Shown here piece by piece: positions 57,401-64,000 of a stretch of 64,000 nucleotides of DNA. The DNA comes from Moniliella sp. 'wahieum'. Its lineage: Eukaryota; Basidiomycota; Moniliellomycetes; Moniliellales; Moniliellaceae. The stretch lies in the NCBI GenBank assembly GCA_003971905.1, contig RSEE01000082.1:62001-126000 (forward strand), in the 5' to 3' direction. Positions within the stretch are counted from its first letter, which is position 1. Each line of letters begins with the position of its first letter. Below the pieces are notes generated by a model that did no database searches, was not told the origin of the DNA, and saw only the letters and a program-made list of their open reading frames with translations. Position numbers and translations under genes: made by a program.

Positions 57401-59306
57401 CGAAAGAAGGGGAAGAGGAGGGGATGACGAGAAATCAGGTGACGGATTCGTGCCTTTCTTCGTCTTGTTTATCTTGCGAAGAGCAAGTGGAAACGGGAGA
57501 GGCAACAGATGACTTGGCCTCCTTGTGGGATGCGGCCTACACGCTCTCCTTGTCCCTGGGTCGAGCGTGGGACGCGTCCTTATTCACGTCCCAATCGGCT
57601 CAGTCGGAGTGGCTCCACGTCCTGCTCGCTTGTCTGGCCACCTACCGCCCCTCGTCCGCCGACCCGCTCCCCGACCTGAACCCGAACCTGCACTTTGCCC
57701 CACACCCCAACCAGACCACCTCGCACAAAAATACGGATCAATATACTCTATGGCACCAAATCCTCTCTGTTCTCACAAGAAAGGCCAAAGGCCACCCCGA
57801 TCTTCTCAACCGTGAGGCCGCACGGCTTGACTTTCTAGTTGACGATCACACCAACCCACACGCACGTCCCAACACCCACACCAACCCACCCACCACCCAA
57901 AGAGAAAGGGAAGAGGCAAATATGTTGCTGGCACGGGCAAGTCATCCAAGGAAGCGATGCCCAACCATACCCTTTTCCCTCCCTCTCTATTAGCCCCCAG
58001 GCTCAGGCTCAGGCTCAGGCTCAACCAGAGCATCCTGTGCCTCTTCCGTTTACAGCGCACCTTACCCACCAGTACCTTGCGCTCAGTGCCACGCAACGGG
58101 TTACCCTGCTCACATGGCTCGTCGACCTCGTCCTTTCTACCCGCTCGGCCCGCAACTTTTTCGACCAATGTGCTGCCCGCCTCACCGACGTGCTCCACGC
58201 CAAGGCCCAGCTGGAGCGCCGCCGTGCTTGCCTGCAACGGTCCTGTGCCTGGCGTCGCGACGCAAATGGACAAGGGCGTAGCATGCAAACGCAAACGCAA
58301 ACGCAAACGCAAACGCAGACGCAGCCGCAAACGCAAATGCACATGCAGCGGATGTCTTGCGACCTAGCTCGGGCCTCGACTGACTCGACTGGCGCCACCG
58401 CTACCACCAATGCGCGAGGCGGTGATCACTTGGCCGAGCGAGACGCCCCCCACGGTCGTCTCCCCCGACAAAACAGGGGGGGAGGTACGGAGGTGATGAT
58501 GATGATGATGATGAGGTGCCAACGGCCGTGTTGAAAGAGGGACGAGCTCCTGGACCTGGATCAAGACGAGTTGTCGGAGCAGCATCCCGCCTGGCATGAA
58601 GAGGAAGACGAAGACGAAGAGGAAGAGGAAGACGAGGACGATGAAAAAGAAGAGGAGGAGGAGGAGGATGAGACAATGGAAGCCGGTACGCTACCCGAGC
58701 GCACCCATCTGGCCACCGAATGGGCCGAGCTGGAGCGAGAAGAGACGTGACTAAGTTGGGCGGCCTGGCGATGGCAACAGGATGCCCCTTTCCCCACTCC
58801 CTTGGGATACGACCGGTTCCACAATGCGTATTGGTGGTTTGATGGCGTGGCGGCTAATCCGGCACCTACCTTGAGTGCGCAGGAAGGCGAAGGCGAAGGC
58901 CACGACCATGGTGATGGCGAAGGCGATGGGGACCAGCCAGTGGGCTGGGTGGGGTGTTTGTACGTGTAACGCTGCGTCGGTGGAGGCGGTGGCCAAGATG
59001 AAACGCTGGGCAGACCATCCATCTCGGTGGGAAGAGGTGAGGACGCGGTGGCATGGTGAGCTGGCGCCCTTGGCGCCCACCTGGCCGGGCCAATGGGCGG
59101 CGTACACCACGCCCGACGAGCTGGATGCGTTGATGGCTCTTTGGTTGCGGAGCACTGCCGGCGTGCGGGAGCAGGAGCTCAAGTCCAAGCTGACACAACT
59201 CAAGCCCTTGATTGTCGCATCAATGATGAGCCGCGCTCCAGTTCACGCAGATACTGCCATGTGCTCCCCACGCAAGAGGAGAACCACGCCTCGAAAGAGG
59301 AGTTGA
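54401..59306 (+). CDS. ISWI-complex accessory subunit of the Itc1/Acf1 type (WAC-DDT-WHIM)
   Basis: A non-catalytic partner of the ISWI remodelling ATPase in the nucleus. WAC-like end: HPLTTHFPPALALRVIHSLQ, then VYDRFQHRFFESERVLVQV (54500-54715). YTVHLV is near 55120. DDT-like: PVTLDDFMRLQ at about 56793 and VEVHAGLLNCLIRDRRHGRA at about 57045-57105. WHIM1-like helices: SEWLHVLLACLATYRPSS and LWHQILSVLTRKAKGHPDLL (57607-57805). WHIM2-like: LSATQRVTLLTWLVDLVLST, then ARNFFDQCAARLTDVL (58080-58200). A Gln-Thr repeat and an acidic tract follow (58285-58680). WHIM3: LGYDRFHNAYWWFDG at about 58804. C-terminus: AAYTTPDELDALMALWLRST, then REQELKSKLTQLKPLI, ending at 59306. Multiple frame changes leave introns and the true start unresolved. 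Confidence 0.72.
57209..57274 (+). repeat. Two tandem copies of a 32-33 bp unit in the ISWI-subunit gene
   Basis: GGCAAGGAGATCCCAGCGAG occurs twice in direct tandem. The first copy has one extra G, which shifts the frame between units. Confidence 0.9.
58285..58341 (+). repeat. (CAAACG)n array in the ISWI-subunit gene
   Basis: About nine CAAACG/CAGACG units read as Gln-Thr in the frame that continues from the WHIM2-like block. The repeat unit is the same one that reads Lys-Arg/Asn-Ala in the Stealth gene. Confidence 0.85.
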
Positions 59307-59909
59307 GTTGACGGAGCAAGCAAGCGGGCATGACCGTTTTGACGGTACTTTTGGCTACATACGAGGCTCCATCCCACCTCACCTTCCTTTCCCTTCCTAT
59401 TTTTACTTTTCCTTTCCCCTCCCCTCCTCCCTCTTTCCTCTCCTTCTCTCCCTCTCCTTCTCTCCTGCTCCCTCCCATGCCCCCTTCTCTCCCTCCGTTC
59501 GCATTCCAGGCAACGCAATATTGATTGGCTGATTGAGTCGGCTGTCTCGTAGCAATTCCTGGCTGCGCCCGGCTGAGCGGCACGGGGAACTTGAAATGTT
59601 CTATTTGCAGCGGATGCAATGCAAGCACTGCGCCAGCGCCACCACACAGCACGGGGGCAGTGCCCACGCTGTCCCTCAGCGCCGCGCGCGCCTTCTCTGG
59701 CGGGGTCGTCACCTTCACCTTCACCTTCACCGTCACCTTCGCCATCACCGCCTCCGTCACCACCACCACCTCCTCCACCGCCACCGCCACAGCCCCCCCC
59801 CCCTCGCCATCGCCATCGCCCTCGCCGCCGGTCGGCTTCGCCCCTTTGTCCAGACTCAGCCCCAGCCCCAGCCCCAGCCCCATTCCCATCCGCACCGCCC
59901 CGCTCGACC
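59307..59909. other. Intergenic/promoter region of the DUF7729 gene
   Basis: CT-rich tract at 59380-59470 and CACCTTCACCTTCACC-type repeats at 59710-59770. The region upstream of the ATG at 59910 is proline/serine-coding in all plus frames but lacks conserved features. Confidence 0.45.
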
Positions 59910-61047
59910 ATGCTTCTGCGCCGTCCAACCCTCACGGCTGCTGCTGCCACCCTCGCTGCCGCTGCCACCCTCACCGTCGCCCAGGACACCGGCATCCCCT
60001 CCGACGCCAGTGCCCAGTGCCAGGCCTACATCAACGTCTTCAACCACAACTCAGACTTTAGCCAGTGCACCGACCCCCTCCTCTCTGCCGTCACGCAGTA
60101 CACCAAGGCCACCAGCCAAAAGGGCGCCACCCCCACCTCTGACGCCAACGCCCTCTCCACCGCTCTCGACGCCCTTTGCACCACCGGCGCCGGTTGCAGC
60201 GCCGCAACCATGAAGGGCATCGTGCGCAGCTTTGCCTCCGACTGCCTGCAGGACTTGGTGGCGCCTCGGGAAGATGTCGTGTCGCTGTACGACAAGCTCT
60301 ACCTCATCACTCCTTTCCAGAACGCCCTCTGCGCCAAGGACGACAACAACAACTACTGCGTCACGTGCGTTGCCCTTGCCCAACCCCTCTACGCCCTTGC
60401 TGCGCACCACCCTTGTCCATTGATGAGTCCCTCCTAGCGCCGAGTACTGAGTACTGACCCTTGGATGGACAGCACCCTCGCCGAGAGCGGGCAAGTGGGC
60501 AACGAAACCAAGCGCTCCCTTTCCGAAGAAGAGGAGGAGAGTGCCTACCATCGTCTTGCCGCGGAGTCGATGAGCTCACCGAGCTCAATGCCCAGCTTCT
60601 CGAGCGTGCCGGAAGCGGGAGCGGCAGCCTAGAGACATTTGACATTTCCGACAAGGACGATGGGTCTGCGGAGATTGTGTGGGCTGACTCGGGGTCGCAG
60701 GAGAGCCAAGCAGCTTCGACCAACTTGCCTTTCCTCTTTATTCAGCCCAACAGCCCAAGTCCATCTTGTGCGGCACCTGTGCCCAAAAGATCATGGCCGC
60801 GTACATTCAATTCGAAACCTCGATTCCGTACGCCATTGGACTGGCCAACTCGGACATTCTCCGCACCCAGTCCCCGCTGTACAAAGCCGGCCAAGCCACC
60901 TGCGGCGATCCCTGGGCCACACAGGTCAATCTCCTGGCTAATACCTCCGCGTTCGCCGAGGTGAGCGCGGCAGCGCGCTCGGCTCCCACCTGGGCATGGC
61001 TCGGCTCAGTGGCCGCCGCCTCGCTCGCCTTGCTCAGCTGGGCATAG
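59910..61047 (+). CDS. Secreted GPI-anchored protein, DUF7729 type
   Basis: ATG at 59910 starts a signal peptide (MLLRRPTLTAAAATLAAAA, cleavage near VAQ). The cysteine pattern matches this fungal family: CQAYINVFNHNSDFSQC, LCTTGAGCSAATMKGIVRSF, CLQDLVAPREDVVSLYDKLY, then LITPFQNALC and NNNYCVT. An intron at 60365-60472 (GTCAC|GTGCGT...GGACAG|CACC) leads to TLAESGQVGNETKRSLSEEE. After two frame breaks come ILCGTCAQKIMAAYIQFETS and IPYAIGLANSDILRTQ. The C-terminus is hydrophobic (TWAWLGSVAAASLALLSWA) directly before the stop, as in GPI-anchor signals. Likely at the plasma membrane or cell wall; the molecular role is unknown. Confidence 0.8.
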
Positions 61048-61754
61048 CATGGGCTGGACCCCTGATTTCGCCATTCGCCCTCACCTCGCCTGCACACAGA
61101 TACCGCCTCCCTGGGCTGCGGTGGCCCAGGACCGTGTGCTTGTCACCCTCTCTCTCCCCTGCCTGCCCCGTATTTTGCCTGCTCTCCGCGCTCCTCTTCC
61201 GATCGCTCGCCTTCCTTCGTGTCCATCCCATCCCGTCTTCGCGGGTCCGGTTCCACCAGCACGACATACATGGCTGCGCGGCTGATCGACCCCTCTAGCT
61301 CTAGCGTCATGGTACCCTGCTCCATCGTTTCGTCTTCTTCATTTTGCCCCCCATAGCTTCCGCGCCACTCTTCCCTCTTTCTCTTTTTGTTACCGATCCT
61401 TTCTGTTCTGATTCTGTGGTCCATGCCGGCCATGGGTTTGCTTCCAGTCCTTACTCAGTACTCAATACTCATTGCCCAAGCAGAAAGACAGGCACTGCTG
61501 TTATGCTGTGCATTGCATTGCATTTTGTGCCCTGCTGCACATGCTACTTCCCCCCCTGCACTTCTACAGGCACCAACCCTCGCCCACCGAGCGCGTCCTA
61601 GTCCCATCCGCCCGGGCGGCCGACCGAGCTAGCTAGGCATTGATAACTTGACAGGGATGAGTATGATGAGTCGATGAGAAAAGTGGTAAAAAAAAGAATG
61701 CGTCATCCGGCTCCAATGAAGCCCGGAAAGCTTGAAGCTTGTAGCCGCCTCCAT
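61048..61754. other. Intergenic, 3' ends of two convergent genes
   Basis: A CT-rich tract and TACTCAGTACTCAATACTC (61451-61469) are present. No gene is recognised. Confidence 0.45.
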
Positions 61755-63235
61755 CTAGCGCCTTACAAGTCCACGTAGCCAGAAAAACAACACGTTGTCA
61801 GTCACCATCGCAGCGCCGGTCCAGGCATTGTTGCGGGGCAGCGCATGCTGGCGACCAGCACCAGAAGATGGAACGCCTGCATACATCGACGACTCCAAGC
61901 CGACCGAAGCCAAGGCCTCGCGTCGGCGGCGGGACAAGAGCCGCGCTCGCGTCGGTCGATGCAGCATTTGTCGCGCCGACATGTTGAACTGGAACGCTCG
62001 GCCTTCGAGGGTATGCGCGTACAAGCAATCGTCTGGGAAGAATGAGGGGGGGGGGAAAGATGGGGTCAGATGCGCTCCGCACTTTTTTTTGCGCTCAACG
62101 ACACTAAGACAAAAAAAAGTAAGCCGAGGTGGCAGACACGTACCGGCAAACGGACAGAACACCCCCTCGGGCTGGAGCAGGGATTGGGTAAAGTGTTTGC
62201 AAGGTTTGTCCTTGAGGGTCTGACGATAGGTACGGATCAAGTGACGCTTGCTGTCCCCCTTGACGAAAAAGGAGGCGGGCACAACAAACATGCTGATCGT
62301 CCGGCACAGCGGACAAGTCTTGTGCGACGCGCTGCGCTCAAAAGGATCAACGGCCGGGTGCGGTGGCGAGGAGCGCCACGAACGAAGACAGTCCAAACAG
62401 AAAATATGGTCGCACCCAGGTAACAGACCATACGTCTCGGGTACCTCGTAGCAAATCGAACACAGCGGCCGCGTCGAAGGAGGCTCAGCGCCCGGATCAG
62501 TCAAAGTGGCTTCGCGTGCCTCGGCAGCCATCTGCGCCACTTGCTCCGCGTACCCACCTGGAGCAGAACGAAGCTGGTGCTGGAACCAGCATTCGTCCCC
62601 ACGCCCACAAAAACCTTTGCTGTAAAAGTGACACGCTGCCTTGATCTTCCCCTGACGGGAGCGGGGGGAGAGGGACAGAGGAGGCAGCGTCGAGGATGGT
62701 CTGGATCGCAGTCTCGGACAACTGCATTGGGGCAGACGTAGAGGCAGTGGTAGTGGAAGAGGAAGTGGTAGCGGGGGTGGAAGCGGCAGTGGAAGCGGCA
62801 GTGGAAGCGGCAGCGTGGCAGCGGCAGTGGAAGCGGCAGCGGCAGTATCAGAGGCAGAGGCAGAAGCAGAGCTGGCCACGGGCTGTGGGGGCAAAGACCC
62901 AGGCGCCGACGCGTTCTCGGCCGGCCGAAAGAGGAGGGTGTGAAGGAAGCGGCACTTGGACCCGCGTGCGCAGCCCTGCGCCGAGGCAAAGTGGGTGCAG
63001 GGAGTAAAGCGCGAAGCACTGGAGGATTCAGCACCCGCCCCCTCCACCACCAGGTCAGGGGAGGCGGAGCCAGCTTGGGACGGCGGCTGGGCCGCTCCGA
63101 GTGCTTGAAGCGGCAGGCAGACCCGCGCGCACACCGCCGAGGCGTGGAAGTGGCGTGGAAGTAGCGGGGTGGGCGTGGAGTCGGCGGTGGTGGCGGGGGG
63201 GTGGCGGTGACGACGGGCGGCGTCGGGGTGGCCAT
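61755..63235 (-). CDS. Makorin-type CCCH/RING E3 ubiquitin ligase
   Basis: RNA-binding zinc fingers with a RING ligase domain. The first true ATG is at 63235 (MATPTPPVV). A partial first finger CARGSACRFKH is near 63110. The second finger is complete (CTHFASAQGCARGSKCRFLH, C-x8-C-x5-C-x3-H), as is the third (CHFYSKGFCGRGDECWFQH). The RING reads CSICYEVPETYGLLPGCDHI, then FCLDCLRSW and CPLCR. A last finger reads CKHFTQ..., then CPFAG|DDCLYAH, split by an intron at 62143-62033 (GCCG|GTACGT...CCCAG|ACG). Order and spacing match makorins. A Pro-Leu tract from a GGAAGC-type repeat (62740-62870) lies between fingers two and three. One frame break near 63090 separates the first finger from the rest. 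Divergent from the OCIA-like gene. Confidence 0.88.
62740..62870 (+). repeat. GGAAGCGGCAGT-type array in the makorin gene
   Basis: Six- and twelve-bp units of GGAAGCGGCAGT and variants on the plus strand read as alternating Pro-Leu on the coding (minus) strand. Confidence 0.8.
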
Positions 63236-63465
63236 GGCGGGGCAGCGAACAGCGGTGGAGGCAGCCAATCAGCAGCCACTGCGGGTGTCGATTAGAGTAG
63301 CAGCCCATCGCAGCCGCACACTGCAACTTTCAACAGTGTGCTGTTACGTCATCCTCGGCCGCCGCTCGTTCCGTCGGGACGTTAGTGGTTGGTTGATTGG
63401 GTGCGCAGCCATTATTAACCTTGCCCCCACCCCCACCTTCCACCCCACCTTCCACCCCCCCCACC

Positions 63466-64000
63466 ATGCCTCCACCACCGGCTTTGGCACGCTCGGCCAG
63501 CAGACGCGCGCCCATGCCCGCCGGTGTGTATGGAGACGTGCCCCCCAGCGCCGCCGCGCCGCCCCCGCACGCCGCCTCGCCCAAGGCCCAGCTCGAGGCG
63601 GCCAAGGTCGAGATGACGCCCCAGGAGCGCCAGGTCGTCGAATCCATCCAGAGGATTTCGCTCAACACCCAGTTCTTCGGCTTGGGAGTCGGGTCGGCGC
63701 TGGGCTACGTGCTGACCAAGCGCAGGTTCCCGGCGCGAGCTGGGGCCAGCTCCTCGCCCCCATGATGGCCGGTGCCCTGACGTCTCCCTTCTGGAGCTTG
63801 CCCCTGGCCTACTTCGTGTCCAAGCCCTACGTCAAGCAGATCGAGGACGACAAACCTCCAATCCGTCATCCGACAGAGCGAACGCCGCCACATCCCCCTC
63901 AGCCAGATCCCCATCAACCCGCAGGCTGGCCAGGACGGCAACCAGGACCTGCCGCCCCCTGCCGATGGCGCGTATCCCCCGGGGGGCAGCTATGAGATGG
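63466..64000 (+). CDS. OCIA-domain-like protein, probably mitochondrial; cut by the window edge
   Basis: ATG at 63466 (MPPPPALARSASRRAPMPAG). TPQERQVVESIQRISLNTQF, FGLGVGSALGYVLTKR, then SWGQLLAPMMAGALTSPFWS and LPLAYFVSKPYVKQIEDD resemble the OCIA fold: a charged helix followed by two membrane hairpin helices. OCIA proteins sit in mitochondrial and endosomal membranes. The tail VIRQSERRHIPLSQIPINPQ, then PPPADGAYPPGGSYEM, continues to the last base with no stop seen. Frame breaks occur near 63735 and 63865. The family call is tentative. Confidence 0.5.

Overview
The window reads as nuclear DNA of a GC-rich fungus, most likely a basidiomycete. The evidence is short spliceosomal introns (about 70-150 nt, GT..AG), a tRNA-Cys with an intron, a DUF7729-type GPI protein, an Rds1-like secreted protein, a DUF3405 protein, a Stealth-family protein, an OPT transporter and an Itc1/Acf1-type ISWI subunit. 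I cannot name the species. Nearly every conserved protein is split over two or three frames by apparent one-base losses, mostly in homopolymers. Gene spans below are therefore spans of recognisable homology, not clean open reading frames.

Layout. 1-7100 is ordinary gene space: tRNA-Cys (-), a Stealth phosphotransferase-like gene (-) and the ribonucleotide reductase small subunit (-). 7500-25000 is repeat-rich: a repeated unknown ORF, OPT transporter copy 1 (+), a non-LTR-like retroelement, an Rds1-like gene, and OPT copy 2 (+) with the same upstream sequence. 26458-35605 is a gene block: a TPT/DMT-type transporter (-), an unrecognised acidic protein (-), an Rrn5-like SANT protein (-), mitochondrial ribosomal protein uS17 (+, divergent from Rrn5-like) and an old-yellow-enzyme oxidoreductase (+). 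36100-37400 holds a cluster of inverted repeats and a minisatellite. 38067-42505 carries an unrecognised membrane protein (-) and a Cdt1-like replication licensing factor (-). 43400-50600 is a second repeat-rich domain holding OPT copy 3 in inverted orientation, flanked by inverted copies of repeats that also lie around 16000-19500. 51254-64000 is gene space again: DUF3405 (-), an Itc1/Acf1-like remodeller subunit (+), a DUF7729 GPI protein (+), a makorin-type E3 ligase (-) and, divergent from it, an OCIA-domain-like protein (+) that runs to the window edge.

The genes do not form one pathway; they are mostly independent housekeeping genes (dNTP synthesis, replication licensing, rRNA transcription, chromatin, mitochondrial translation, secretory-pathway glycan and cell-surface proteins). 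The most distinctive feature is the three-copy OPT block. The copies share promoter, introns and flanking retroelement sequence, and one is inverted together with its neighbouring repeats. This looks like segmental duplication of a transporter gene embedded in retroelement debris.
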